This document shows, piece by piece, positions 22,522-31,664 of a stretch of DNA of 64,000 nucleotides. The first letter of the stretch is position 1. Each line of letters starts with the position of its first letter. The notes beneath the pieces were generated by a model, which was not told where the DNA came from, made no database searches, and saw only the letters and a list, made by a program, of their open reading frames with translations. Made by a program: the position numbers and the translations under genes. The DNA is from Chitinolyticbacter meiyuanensis (GTDB taxonomy: Bacteria; Pseudomonadota; Gammaproteobacteria; Burkholderiales; Chitinibacteraceae). The DNA lies in NCBI RefSeq assembly GCF_008033135.1, contig NZ_CP041335.1, positions 1,617,925-1,681,924 of the forward strand, in the 5' to 3' direction.

Positions 22522-24056
22522 GAGGTGAGGGAGCGCAGCGTGGCGGAAAAGGTGGCGGCGTTCTGAAAGCCGATCACACGGCGTGACAGCAACTGGCCGT
22601 CGCGATCGAAGAACAACAGCGCTGGTGGGCCGTACAAGCTGTAGCGCCGCAGGATGGCGGCTTGTGCCGGCGTGTTCGCGGTCAGATCAGCACGCACCAG
22701 CGCGTAGCCGGCCAGTGCGCGGCGTACCGTCGGATCGGGCAGCGTCTCGCGCTCGAATTCGACGCAGCTGGTACACCAGTCGGCATAGAGATCGAGCAAT
22801 ACCGGCTTGCCGCGCGCCGCAACGAGCGCGGCATCGAGTTCGGCCTCGTTGCGCACCGTGTGGAAGGCAGGGATGTCCGGCGCCGGCAGGTAATGCAGCC
22901 ACAGCGGGCGGGATAGCCAGACTGCGGTGCCGAGCAGAGCAATGCCGAAGGCGATCTTCACACCGCGCATCACGTTGCGCGGCAAACGCGGCAGCACCGC
23001 CGCGCCGAAGGCCCCGACCAGGATCAGCGGGGTGCCGATACCGAGCGCCAGCGCATACAGCGCGCTGCCGCCGAGCAGTGTGTCGCCGGTGCGGCCCAGA
23101 TAGGCGAGCGCAGCCACCAATGGCGGGGCGACGCAGGGGCCGACGATCAATGCCGAGATCGCACCCATGACGAACACCGGCAGCAGCTTGCCGCCGGGCA
23201 GGCGATGCGCGAGCTGGTTGAAAATGGTCTGAATGCCGCTGGGCAACTGGAACTGGAACGCACCGAACATGGCGAAAGCCATCGTCGCGAACAGGAGCAC
23301 TGTCGCCGCGATCACCCAGGGCTGTTGCAGCGCCACGGTGAGCAGCGTGCCGGTCGCCGCCGCCACTACGCCGGCGAGCGTGTAGGTCAGCGCCATACCC
23401 TGCACGTAGACGAGGCTCAGCAGCAGCGCCCGGCCACGGCTGCTGTCGCTGCCGACCACGATGCTGGAGACGATGGGCAGCAGCGGATACATGCAGGCGG
23501 TCAGCGCCAGACCGATGCCGGCGAGGTAGAACAGGCCTAGCGTCAGTGCCATGCTGCCGCCGAAGAAGCCGGCGCTCTCGTCGTCGAGCACGGCAGTAGG
23601 CGCCGCAGGCTTGCCGAACAGCGATTCCACCGCACCGATCTTGCCGCTGTGCTCGCCCGGTGCCAGCGTCGCGGTCTGCGGCGGATAGCAGATGCCGGCG
23701 TCGGCACAACCCTGGAAGCGGATGGTGAGGCGCGCATCGCTGGGCAGCGTTGCGGGTGTCTTCAACTCGGCAGCCACATCGCGGTGGTAGACCTCGACCT
23801 TGCCGAAGCTGGGGTCGTCCTTGATCTCGCCAGTCGGCAATCGTGCCGTCAAGGCTTGCGCCGGCTGCAGCGCAAAGCTGATCCGGTCGCGATAGAGGTA
23901 ATAGCCGGGTGCAACGCTGAACTGCACTTCCAGCGTGCGCTCGCCGGTTTGCACCAGCGTGGCACGGAAGGCCTGGTCGGGTGGCAGCAGCTCGGTTTCG
24001 GCACGGGCGACCAGGGTGAGCAGACAGAACAACAGGAGGGACAGCAGGCGCAGCAA
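22518..24056 (-). CDS. dsbD: Thiol:disulfide interchange protein DsbD
   Basis: A 512-residue membrane protein in three parts. A signal peptide and nDsbD domain come first, with the Cys pair in GCADAGICYPPQ. Eight membrane helices follow (CMYPLLPIVSSIV and GPCVAPPLVAALAYLG hold the transmembrane cysteines). The C-terminal thioredoxin domain has DLYADWCTSCVEFERETL. It carries electrons from cytoplasmic thioredoxin to the periplasm. The start codon is TTG at 24056, two bases after the cutA stop, with GAGGA upstream. It is slightly shorter than the E. coli protein. Confidence 0.92.
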   Translation of the reverse strand: MLRLLSLLLFCLLTLVARAETELLPPDQAFRATLVQTGERTLEVQFSVAPGYYLYRDRISFALQPAQALTARLPTGEIKDDPSFGKVEVYHRDVAAELKTPATLPSDARLTIRFQGCADAGICYPPQTATLAPGEHSGKIGAVESLFGKPAAPTAVLDDESAGFFGGSMALTLGLFYLAGIGLALTACMYPLLPIVSSIVVGSDSSRGRALLLSLVYVQGMALTYTLAGVVAAATGTLLTVALQQPWVIAATVLLFATMAFAMFGAFQFQLPSGIQTIFNQLAHRLPGGKLLPVFVMGAISALIVGPCVAPPLVAALAYLGRTGDTLLGGSALYALALGIGTPLILVGAFGAAVLPRLPRNVMRGVKIAFGIALLGTAVWLSRPLWLHYLPAPDIPAFHTVRNEAELDAALVAARGKPVLLDLYADWCTSCVEFERETLPDPTVRRALAGYALVRADLTANTPAQAAILRRYSLYGPPALLFFDRDGQLLSRRVIGFQNAATFSATLRSLTS

Positions 24057-24058
24057 GA

Positions 24059-24391
24059 TCAGTTTTCCTCGTGCACGACGTCATCCACCCATTGCAGATA
24101 CGTCGGCAGCCCCGATATCACGGGAAGCGCAACGATCTCGGGCACCTCATACGGGTGTTGCTCGGCAAGCCAGGCCTGCAGCAGCGGATAGACGTCCAGC
24201 GTCGTTTTTACCAGAAGTGGAACTTCGCTGGCGATTTCGGTTCTTCCCTGCCAGCGGTAGACTGACTCCACAGCCGGCAGCAGGTTCACGCATGCGGCAA
24301 GCCCGGCATCGACCGCACCCTGTGCCAGCCGCCGCGCTACATCGATGTCCGGACAGTTGCACAGCACCATACATACTCGGAATTCCTTCAT
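24059..24391 (-). CDS. cutA: Divalent-cation tolerance protein CutA
   Basis: A 110-residue protein with the CutA trimer fold: CMVLCNCPDIDVARRLAQGAVDAGLAACVNLLP, VYRWQGRTEIASEVPLLVKTT, and HPYEVPEIVALPVISGLPTYLQWV. It heads the cutA-dsbD-tlpA-DUF815 operon, an order seen in other betaproteobacteria. If it starts at 24391, its ATG shares CATG with the divergent fxsA start. An ATG at 24370 (residue 8) is the alternative and would avoid the overlap. Confidence 0.92.
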   Translation of the reverse strand: MKEFRVCMVLCNCPDIDVARRLAQGAVDAGLAACVNLLPAVESVYRWQGRTEIASEVPLLVKTTLDVYPLLQAWLAEQHPYEVPEIVALPVISGLPTYLQWVDDVVHEEN

Positions 24392-24797
24392 GCCTTATCT
24401 GGTCCTTCTGTTGCTTGCCTACCCGGCGGCGGAAATCGTTGCCTTCATCCTGGCCGCCAAGGCCGTGGGCGTTGGCTGGCTGCTGGCCTGGATCGTGCTC
24501 TCCGCGATTGCCGGCGGCCTGATGCTGCGGCATCACAAGCTGGCGGTGGCCTTCTCGCTGGTCAGCGACCTGCGCAGCGGCAAATTGTCCGTCGGCAGCC
24601 TGATCTGGGTCGCCCGATACTATCTGGCCGCGGTGTTGCTGCTGATGCCGGGTTTGATCGGCGACGCCATCGGTTTGATTTTGCTGCTGCCTTGGGGCCG
24701 GCGTGCTGGTCCGCTGCAACCGCCTTCCGAGATCATCGATGGCGAATATCGCCGCATCGACCCTTCCGTAGCGGCCGATCACCGCATCAAGCGCTGA
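24390..24797 (+). CDS. fxsA: FxsA-family membrane protein
   Basis: A 135-residue protein with an N-terminal hairpin of two or three membrane helices (MPYLVLLLLAYPAAEIVAFILAA, WLLAWIVLSAIAGGLML) and another at 70-100 (YYLAAVLLLMPGLIGDAIGLILLLPWG). This pattern, including the conserved PGLIGDAIGLILLLP, is that of FxsA, whose E. coli member relieves phage T7 exclusion when overexpressed. It starts inside the cutA start region. Its 3' end overlaps the yggU gene by ten bases in the opposite direction. Confidence 0.85.
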   Translation: MPYLVLLLLAYPAAEIVAFILAAKAVGVGWLLAWIVLSAIAGGLMLRHHKLAVAFSLVSDLRSGKLSVGSLIWVARYYLAAVLLLMPGLIGDAIGLILLLPWGRRAGPLQPPSEIIDGEYRRIDPSVAADHRIKR

Positions 24798-25071
24798 GCA
24801 ACGCGGCGGGATCGCAGCCGCCGTTCACCCTCACCAGCTTGCGGCGCGATGTGGCGCCGCTTTTCAATTCCAGAGCGCGTCGCGGCAGGCCAAGACGTTC
24901 GGCCAGGTAATGCAACAAGGCCTCGTTGGCCTTGCCGTCGACCGGTGGCGCGGCCAGGCGAAGCTTCAGCGCGCCATCGTACAGGCCTGCGATTTCGGTC
25001 TTGCGGGCGCCCGGCTGGATGTGCAGGCTGAGCAGCCAGCCGTCACCCTCTGCCTTCACCCAGCTGCTCAC
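24787..25071 (-). CDS. yggU: DUF167/YggU family protein
   Basis: A 94-residue protein from a GTG at 25071, whose GTGA overlaps the yggT stop. It contains the family signature LHIQPGARKTEIAGLYDGALKLRLAAPPVDGKANEALLHYLAERLGLPRRALELKSG. Small proteins of this family normally follow yggT, as here. Function is unknown. Confidence 0.88.
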   Translation of the reverse strand: MSSWVKAEGDGWLLSLHIQPGARKTEIAGLYDGALKLRLAAPPVDGKANEALLHYLAERLGLPRRALELKSGATSRRKLVRVNGGCDPAALLSA

Positions 25072-25661
25072 CGCGGCGCCGCGATCGAGATGTACTGCAG
25101 GATGGCAGGCTCGAGCCGGGCGATGAACACGCTCAGCACCAGCTGGATGGCCAGCAGCAGCACGATGGGCGTGATATCGACCCCACCGACCGGCGGAATC
25201 ACCCGGCGCAGCGGACGCAGGAATGGCGCGGTCAGCGTGTCGAGCAGCGGCATCAACGGGTTGTACGGTGCGACCCAGGACATCAGTGCTTGGCCGATCA
25301 CCGCAGCAAACAGCAGGTACAGCGACATCCGCACCAGTTCCAGCACTGCCACCAACGCGAGTGCCACCGCCGACAAGGGCGAGGTGAAGACGAAGGGCCA
25401 TGGCGACAGTGCCAGCAGCAGCAGGTGCATCAGCAGCGCGGTCAGCCACGCCAGCAGCATGCTGGCCGTGTCGTAGCCACGCAGCGGCGGCAGCAGCCGT
25501 CGTGCTGGCAGCACTGCCCAGTTGGTGAGCGCCAGCACGAATTGGCCAAGCGGGTGGCGGAACGGCGCACGGAGGGCCTGCAGGTAGAAGCGCGCCAGGA
25601 ACAGTAGGATCAATAAACCACCGATGCTGCGCAGCAGGAAGACGAAGGCGTCGATCAGCAT
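25068..25661 (-). CDS. yggT: YggT-family membrane protein
   Basis: A 197-residue protein with two YGGT repeats, each of two membrane helices (FLLRSIGGLLILLFLARFYLQ; LVRMSLYLLFAAVIGQALMSWVAPYNPL, then PFLRPLRRVIPPVGGVDITPIVLLLAIQLVL). It lies ten bases after proC and is followed by yggU, the usual proC-yggT-yggU order. Family members have been linked to osmotic and membrane stress. Confidence 0.9.
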   Translation of the reverse strand: MLIDAFVFLLRSIGGLLILLFLARFYLQALRAPFRHPLGQFVLALTNWAVLPARRLLPPLRGYDTASMLLAWLTALLMHLLLLALSPWPFVFTSPLSAVALALVAVLELVRMSLYLLFAAVIGQALMSWVAPYNPLMPLLDTLTAPFLRPLRRVIPPVGGVDITPIVLLLAIQLVLSVFIARLEPAILQYISIAAPR

Positions 25662-25670
25662 GCCGGCTCC

Positions 25671-26486
25671 TCAGTCGGCGTCGCGGCCGAGTTCTTCGCC
25701 CAGCTCACGCGAGCGCGCTGCTGCGGCCGATGCGGCGGCGATGATGGTGGCGCGCAGCTGGCTGGTCTCGAACGCATTGATCGCCCGCTCGGTGGTGCCG
25801 CCCTTGCTGGTGACCTTGGCGCGCAGCGTGGCTGCGTCGTCGTCGCTGGCCAGCGCCAGCTTTACCGCGCCGGCGAAGGTCTGATAGGCGAGGCGCCGCG
25901 CGGTGTCGGTCTCGAAGCCTTGGGCACGCGCCGCGGCCTGCAGTGCTTCCATGAAATAGAACACATAGGCAGGGCCGCTGCCGGAAATCGCGGTGATGCC
26001 GTCGATCTCCTCCTCCTCGGTCACCCAGACCACCTCGCCGATCGAGGCGAGGATGCGTTCGGCCAGTGCCTTGCCTGCTGCATCCACTGCTGGCGCGGCA
26101 TAGGCGCCGGAGATGCCGGCCTGAACCAGCGCTGGGGTGTTGGGCATCACACGGACCACGTTGCCGTGACCGCCCAGCCAGCGCGACAGCGAGTCGGCAC
26201 GGATGCCGGCGGCAATCGAGATGATCAGCGCCTTGCCTGCCGCCGGTGCGAGTTCGTGGGCGACCGCTTTCAACTGCTGCGGCTTGACCGCCAGCACGAT
26301 GACGTCGCTCTGCGGTAGCGCCGTGCCTGGCGCGGCGACGCTGACGCCATGCTGGGCGGCCAGCTCGGCGCGCTTGGCGTCATCCGGGTCGACCACGTGG
26401 ATCTCGGCGGCCGCAAAGCCTTGGCCGAGCATGCCGCCCAGCATGGCCGTTGCCATGTTGCCGCCACCGATAAAGCTGATTTTCAT
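25671..26486 (-). CDS. proC: Pyrroline-5-carboxylate reductase
   Basis: A 271-residue protein starting MKISFIGGGNMATAMLGGML, the NAD(P)H-binding Rossmann motif. The C-terminal dimerisation domain carries ITAISGSGPAYVFYFMEALQAAA and SKGGTTERAINAFE, the substrate-binding signature of ProC. It makes proline from pyrroline-5-carboxylate. The frame continues upstream of this ATG, but the extension lacks family similarity and overlaps the yggS tail. Confidence 0.95.
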   Translation of the reverse strand: MKISFIGGGNMATAMLGGMLGQGFAAAEIHVVDPDDAKRAELAAQHGVSVAAPGTALPQSDVIVLAVKPQQLKAVAHELAPAAGKALIISIAAGIRADSLSRWLGGHGNVVRVMPNTPALVQAGISGAYAAPAVDAAGKALAERILASIGEVVWVTEEEEIDGITAISGSGPAYVFYFMEALQAAARAQGFETDTARRLAYQTFAGAVKLALASDDDAATLRAKVTSKGGTTERAINAFETSQLRATIIAAASAAAARSRELGEELGRDAD

Positions 26487-26502
26487 CGCGATTCCCTGTT
26501 CT

Positions 26503-27189
26503 TCAAGTTCTGGCGCCAAACAGCGCCGTACCGACGCGGACCATGGTGGCGCCTTCCTGGATTGCAAGTTCCAGATCAGCCGACATGCCCATGGACAGCG
26601 TGTCGAGCGCAAGCCCCTCGCGCTCCAGATCTTCCTTCAACTGCCGTAGTGTGGCGAATTGCGCAGTGAGCCGTTCGTCGTCGCCGGTCGGCTCGGGAAT
26701 GCACATCAGGCCCCGCAGCCGCAGCCGCGGCAGCTTCGCCACGGCAAGCGCGAGTGCGGCAGCCAGCTCTGGCGTCACGCCCGACTTGCTGGCCTCGCCC
26801 GATACATTCACCTGGATGCAGACATTGAGCGGCGCCAGCTGCGGCGGGCGTTGCATCGACAGGCGCTCGGCAATCTTCAAGCGGTCCACCGTGTGTACCC
26901 AGCTGGCGATTTCGGCCACCGGGCGAGTCTTGTTGCTCTGCAAGGGACCGATGAAATGCCAGGCCAGTTCGGGCAGATCGACCAGCTGTGCTGCCTTGGT
27001 CACCAGTTCCTGCACGTAGTTCTCGCCGAAGGCGCGCTGCCCGGCGTCGTAGAGCTCGCGCACGGCTTCGGCCGGAAAGGTCTTGCTGACCGCGAGCAGA
27101 TCAACCTCGCCGCCACCGTGACGAGGGCGTTGTAATGCCGCTTCTATCCGCCCCTTCACGCCTTGCCACGCCGTAAAAATCGTTGCCAT
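26503..27189 (-). CDS. yggS: YggS/PROSC-type PLP-binding protein
   Basis: A 228-residue protein with an alanine-racemase-like barrel. The PLP-binding lysine lies in LLAVSKTFPAEAVRELYDAGQRAFGENYVQEL. Other signatures are WHFIGPLQSNK and LSMGMSADLELAIQEGATMVRVGTALFG. It maintains PLP homeostasis. It precedes proC (17 bases) and is divergent from pilT, the arrangement typical of proteobacterial twitching loci. Confidence 0.95.
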   Translation of the reverse strand: MATIFTAWQGVKGRIEAALQRPRHGGGEVDLLAVSKTFPAEAVRELYDAGQRAFGENYVQELVTKAAQLVDLPELAWHFIGPLQSNKTRPVAEIASWVHTVDRLKIAERLSMQRPPQLAPLNVCIQVNVSGEASKSGVTPELAAALALAVAKLPRLRLRGLMCIPEPTGDDERLTAQFATLRQLKEDLEREGLALDTLSMGMSADLELAIQEGATMVRVGTALFGART

Positions 27190-27284
27190 AATGCCTCGAG
27201 AATTGCACGCCAGACCTAGGTTTCTAGCCGCTTGCAGTGCCGATCACGCAGTTTTCCGCGCCTTGCCGAAGGACAAAATTATAA

Positions 27285-28328
27285 ATGGAAATCTCCGAAC
27301 TCTTGGCTTTCTCCGTCAAGAACAAGGCCTCCGACTTGCACCTGTCCGCCGGCTTGCCGCCGATGATCCGCGTCCATGGCGACGTACGCCGTATCAATCT
27401 GCCGCCCTTGGAGCACAAGGACGTACACGACATGGTGTACGACATCATGAACGACGGCCAGCGCAAGATATACGAGGACACGCTTGAGGCCGACTTCTCG
27501 TTCGAGATCCCCAACCTGGCGCGTTTCCGGGTCAATGCCTTCGTGCAGAACCGCGGCGCCGGCGCCGTGTTCCGGACCATTCCGTCCAAGGTGCTGACGC
27601 TCGAAGAGCTCAACGCCCCCAAGGTATTCCAGGACATCTCGGAGAACCCGCGTGGCCTGGTGCTGGTGACGGGGCCTACCGGTTCCGGCAAGTCGACCAC
27701 GCTGGCGGCGATGGTCAATTACATCAACGAGAATGAGTACGGTCACATCCTCACCGTCGAGGATCCGATCGAATTCGTGCACCAGTCCAAGAAGTGCTTG
27801 ATCAACCAACGCGAGGTTGGTCCGCATACGCTGAGTTTCTCCAATGCGCTGCGCTCCGCGCTGCGGGAGGATCCGGACGTGATCCTGGTCGGTGAAATGC
27901 GTGACCTCGAAACCATTCGCCTGGCACTGACCGCCGCGGAAACGGGCCACTTGGTGTTCGGCACGCTGCATACCAGCTCGGCCGCCAAGACCATCGACCG
28001 CGTGGTCGACGTATTCCCGGCGGCGGAAAAGGAAATGGTGCGCGCGATGTTGTCCGAATCGCTGCGCGCGGTGATCTCGCAGACGCTGCTCAAGACCAAG
28101 GACGGTAACGGCCGCGTGGCGGCGCACGAGATCATGATCGGCATCCCCGCCATCCGGAACCTGATCCGCGAGAACAAGATCGCCCAGATGTATTCGGCGA
28201 TCCAGACCGGCAGCCAGTTCGGCATGCAGACGCTCGATCAGGGCCTGCAGACCCTGGTTCAGCGCAATGTCGTGTCGCTGGCCGAGGCCCGCACCAAGGC
28301 CGCGATTCCGGACAATTTCAAGGGTTGA
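27285..28328 (+). CDS. pilT: Type IV pilus retraction ATPase PilT
   Basis: A 347-residue protein. Walker A GPTGSGKSTTLAAMV (about residues 128-142), an Asp box with ILTVEDPIEFVHQ, a Walker B with VILVGEMRDLETIRLAL, and a His box TGHLVFGTLHTSSAAKTIDR identify a secretion-type hexameric ATPase. The N-terminal PAS-like part begins MEISELLAFSVKNKASDLHLSAG. AAGGA lies upstream of the ATG. It powers pilus retraction and twitching, and its C-terminal AIRNLIREN motif is present. Confidence 0.97.
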   Translation: MEISELLAFSVKNKASDLHLSAGLPPMIRVHGDVRRINLPPLEHKDVHDMVYDIMNDGQRKIYEDTLEADFSFEIPNLARFRVNAFVQNRGAGAVFRTIPSKVLTLEELNAPKVFQDISENPRGLVLVTGPTGSGKSTTLAAMVNYINENEYGHILTVEDPIEFVHQSKKCLINQREVGPHTLSFSNALRSALREDPDVILVGEMRDLETIRLALTAAETGHLVFGTLHTSSAAKTIDRVVDVFPAAEKEMVRAMLSESLRAVISQTLLKTKDGNGRVAAHEIMIGIPAIRNLIRENKIAQMYSAIQTGSQFGMQTLDQGLQTLVQRNVVSLAEARTKAAIPDNFKG

Positions 28329-28389
28329 GCCCAGCGTAGGCCCGCCTTAGCACGTATAACGAATCAACCGCTCCAGCACGGTCAGGACG

Positions 28390-29526
28390 ATGGAAAAAGA
28401 GCAGGCAGCCAAATTCATGCAAGACCTGCTGCGCCACATGCGCAGCAAGGGAGCCTCGGACCTGTTCATCACCGCGGATTTCCCGCCGGCGATGAAGATC
28501 GACGGCCGGGTCACGCCGGTGTCGGCGCAGGTGCTGACCGCCCAGCACACCAAGGAGCTGGCGCGTTCCATCATGAACGATCGCCAGGCTGAGGAGTTCG
28601 AGGCCAGCAAGGAGTGTAACTTTGCGATCAGCCCCGGTAATCTCGGGCGCTTTCGCGTCAATACCTTCATGCAGCAAAGCCGCGTCGGCATGGTGTTGCG
28701 GACCATCAATTCCGAAATCCCCAAGCTGACCGAGCTTGGCCTGCCGCCGGTGCTGCAGGACATTGCGATGACCAAGCGTGGGTTGGTGATCTTTGTCGGC
28801 GGCACGGGCTCGGGCAAGTCGACCTCGCTCGCCGCCATGATCGGCCACCGCAATGAGAGCTCGTACGATCACATCATCACCATCGAAGACCCGATTGAGT
28901 ATGTGCACGAGCACAAGAACTGCATCGTCACCCAGCGTGAAGTGGGCGTCGATACCGACAGCTGGGGCGCGGCACTGAAGAACACGCTGCGCCAGGCCCC
29001 AGACGTGATCCTGATCGGTGAGATCCGTGATCGTGACACCATGGACTACGCCATCGCCTTCGCCGAAACCGGCCATTTGTGCATGGCGACGCTGCACGCC
29101 AATTCGTCGAACCAGGCGCTCGACCGCATCATCAACTTCTTCCCCGAAGAGCGGCGCGCGCAACTGTTGATGGATCTGTCGCTCAACCTCAAGGCCTTCG
29201 TGTCGCAGCGGCTGGTGCCGCATCGCTCGGGCAAGGGCCGCGTCGCTGCGGTCGAGGTGATGCTCAATTCGCCGCTGATTTCCGATCTGATCTTCAAGGG
29301 CGAGGTCCACGAGATCAAGGAGATCATGAAGAAGTCGCGCGAGCTCGGCATGCAGACCTTCGACCAGAGCCTGTTCGACCTGTACGAGGCGGGCAAGATC
29401 AGTTACGAGGATGCGCTGCGCAACGCCGATTCGGTGAACGATTTGCGGCTGCAGATCAAACTGCAGGGTTCGGAATCGAAGCAGCGCGACGTGCTCTCCG
29501 GGATCGATCATCTCGACATTGTTTGA
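28390..29526 (+). CDS. pilU: PilT-paralogous ATPase PilU
   Basis: A 378-residue protein. Walker A is GGTGSGKSTSLAAMI, the Asp box ITIEDPIEYVHEH, and the Walker B and His boxes are VILIGEIRDRDTMDYAI and TGHLCMATLHANSSNQALDRI. Sequence and position 61 bases after pilT fit PilU, a PilT-dependent retraction ATPase. The next gene begins 31 bases beyond its stop. Confidence 0.95.
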   Translation: MEKEQAAKFMQDLLRHMRSKGASDLFITADFPPAMKIDGRVTPVSAQVLTAQHTKELARSIMNDRQAEEFEASKECNFAISPGNLGRFRVNTFMQQSRVGMVLRTINSEIPKLTELGLPPVLQDIAMTKRGLVIFVGGTGSGKSTSLAAMIGHRNESSYDHIITIEDPIEYVHEHKNCIVTQREVGVDTDSWGAALKNTLRQAPDVILIGEIRDRDTMDYAIAFAETGHLCMATLHANSSNQALDRIINFFPEERRAQLLMDLSLNLKAFVSQRLVPHRSGKGRVAAVEVMLNSPLISDLIFKGEVHEIKEIMKKSRELGMQTFDQSLFDLYEAGKISYEDALRNADSVNDLRLQIKLQGSESKQRDVLSGIDHLDIV

Positions 29527-29557
29527 ACGCGCTTTCGCGAGACGGCCAAGGTACCTG

Positions 29558-31603
29558 ATGCCCTTTTCTGTTTCACCGTCCCGCCTTACCTTGTCACTGA
29601 TGGCCTTGGGCTGGGCCAGTGCAGCGTGCGCCGGTTCTCTGGGCGATTTGCAGCTGGGCTCGGCCCTCGGCGAGCGTTTTGATGGCCGCATCGCCGTCAG
29701 CACCACGCCCGATGAAGAACTGTCGACCCGCTGCTTTCGCCTGATACCGGGCAGTGGCGAGGGCACCCAGCTACTGCGTGCCCAGCTGCTCTACGAAGGC
29801 GGGCAGCTCTTCATCCGTAGCGACAGCACCATCGAAGAGCCGTTGCTCAACCTGACCGTACGCCTGTCGTGTCCCGGCCAGGAAGGTGCCGATTTCCAGC
29901 GCGACTACACCGTGCTGCTCGATCCACGCGACTATGCCGCACCGGTGGTGCCGCGCCGTGGCACCGGTAGCCGTGCGGGTAACAGCAGCGCTGAGATGCG
30001 GCGTGCCCTACCGGCGCTGGGCAATCTCTGGCGCAGCGAAGCCGGTGACAGCGTCGAGCAGATCGCGCGGCGTTATTTCCCCCGTGATGCCCAGGAACGG
30101 TCGTGGCTGATCGACGAAATCCACAGCCTGAATCCGGACCTGCCGCAGAATTCCAGGGCCCGACTGGAATCGGGGCTTGCAATCTACCTGCCTGCGCCGC
30201 GAGTGCGGCCACAGGCGCCGCAGCTGGGCCAATTGCAACAGCCTGTCGATACCTCGCCGGCCTTGCGTATCGAACCGTTGCCCGCCGTCCAGCCATTGCC
30301 GCAGCCCGCGCCGCGCCTGCCACAAGGGGACGGCGAATTCCGTCTGCGACTCTCGGGGCCGGACCTCAACATCGAGCACCAGAGCAGCCTCACGCCGGAG
30401 GAGAGCCTGCGCCTGCGCGAGAACCTGTTGCTGCTTGAATCGGACGACCAGACTGCGCAGCTGATGCAGTTGAAGTACCAGATCGCCCAGATGGAAAAGC
30501 AGCTGGCGCAGCTGAAGTCCCGGCCGGCCACTGCCGAGGCTGCGCCCGTTGCTACCGAGTCCGTACTGGCGGGGCTCGGCAGCAGCTGGGTGTGGGGCGG
30601 ATTGCTGTTACTGGTACTGCTGCCGGGGGGCTATGCCTACTGGCGGTGGCGCGAACGGCGCATTGCCGAGGAGGTTGAGGCCTTCTCGCTGGCGACCAAC
30701 CTCGAGCCGCGCTTCGGCCCGACCTTGCGTCCCAGCACGGGCCTGGGCGAGGCGGCGCCGGTGATGCCGCAGAGCACCGGCATGCGCGATCTTGCGCACA
30801 ACATCGCGCAGATGGCCAATGAGTGGCACAACGATGAGGTCGATGTGGTGTTGCCGGGCAATGTGTCGGAAGAGGCGCAATTGCTGATCGACCACGGCTT
30901 GGTGCAGCAGGCGGTGAATCTGCTGTCGCACGAGATCGAGCAGCATCCGACCACGTTGGCGTTGTGGATGAAGCTTTTCGACGTGCTGCGGCAGAACGAT
31001 ATGGCGCAGCAGTTCCAGGAGCGCGCGGTGGCGTTCCGGCTGCAGTTCGCCAGCGATGCATTGTGGCAGCAGGTGCAGGCGCAGGGGCGCGAGCTCGATG
31101 CAGGCAATCCGCTCTACGAAGCGGTCGACGAGACCGAGGCGCCGGTGCCCCGCATGCCGGAGATCAAGCCGGTGGCCAGCGGTGTTTCCAGCCTGAATGC
31201 GGTGACGATTGCCGGTCCGCCATCGGTGCTGGAATTCAGTCTGGAGCCGCTGGAGGCCGAATCCGGGGGCGACGATGCACCGCCGATGCTGCCGGACGAC
31301 GAGGTCGAGGAAGTGGAGGCCGTCGCTGTCGACAGTCAGGGCGAGGGTGAGCCGCTGTTTTCGCCGGCAGATTTCATGGTCGCGACCGAGGTCAACCAGG
31401 TTGGCATGGAGCGGGCGGAGGTCGACCCAGCGGAGTTCATCACCGACGATCCAGCCCTCAAGCCGGTGGCCGATCTGCTGGCGCGTGGCGAGAACAACAG
31501 CGTGTTCCGCCTGCTGGAAGAGACGCTGTACAACGGTACGCTGGAGCAGCGCCAGACAGCACTGCGCTGGCTGGACAAGCTGTTCCCGATCAAGCACCGC
31601 TAA
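29558..31603 (+). CDS. FimV/TspA-like peptidoglycan-associated polarity protein
   Basis: A 681-residue protein. The signal peptide (LTLSLMALGWASAACA) is followed by a FimV N-terminal domain (GSLGDLQLGSALGERFDGRIAV) and a LysM-like segment near residue 165 (GDSVEQIARRYFPRDAQERSWLIDEI). A Pro-rich linker, a coiled coil (QLMQLKYQIAQMEKQLAQLK), a membrane helix at about 345-367 (WVWGGLLLLVLLPGGYAYW) and a cytoplasmic TPR-type region follow. The C-terminus is the FimV cap (ALKPVADLLARGENNSVFRLLEETLYNG). FimV organises the cell pole and type IV pili. Placement directly after pilU is unusual and points to a pilus role. Confidence 0.85.
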   Translation: MPFSVSPSRLTLSLMALGWASAACAGSLGDLQLGSALGERFDGRIAVSTTPDEELSTRCFRLIPGSGEGTQLLRAQLLYEGGQLFIRSDSTIEEPLLNLTVRLSCPGQEGADFQRDYTVLLDPRDYAAPVVPRRGTGSRAGNSSAEMRRALPALGNLWRSEAGDSVEQIARRYFPRDAQERSWLIDEIHSLNPDLPQNSRARLESGLAIYLPAPRVRPQAPQLGQLQQPVDTSPALRIEPLPAVQPLPQPAPRLPQGDGEFRLRLSGPDLNIEHQSSLTPEESLRLRENLLLLESDDQTAQLMQLKYQIAQMEKQLAQLKSRPATAEAAPVATESVLAGLGSSWVWGGLLLLVLLPGGYAYWRWRERRIAEEVEAFSLATNLEPRFGPTLRPSTGLGEAAPVMPQSTGMRDLAHNIAQMANEWHNDEVDVVLPGNVSEEAQLLIDHGLVQQAVNLLSHEIEQHPTTLALWMKLFDVLRQNDMAQQFQERAVAFRLQFASDALWQQVQAQGRELDAGNPLYEAVDETEAPVPRMPEIKPVASGVSSLNAVTIAGPPSVLEFSLEPLEAESGGDDAPPMLPDDEVEEVEAVAVDSQGEGEPLFSPADFMVATEVNQVGMERAEVDPAEFITDDPALKPVADLLARGENNSVFRLLEETLYNGTLEQRQTALRWLDKLFPIKHR

Positions 31604-31620
31604 GGTGGTTGGGTGACGCA

Positions 31621-31650
31621 ACAGGGGCGCCGTGGCGCCCCTGTTTGTTT
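31621..31650 (+). terminator. Rho-independent terminator after the FimV-like gene
   Basis: ACAGGGGCGCC and GGCGCCCCTGT flank a two-base loop, followed by TTTGTTT. It begins 18 bases after the FimV-like stop. The same stem occurs at 36959-36982. Confidence 0.8.
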
Positions 31651-31664
31651 GTATCCGCGGCCGA

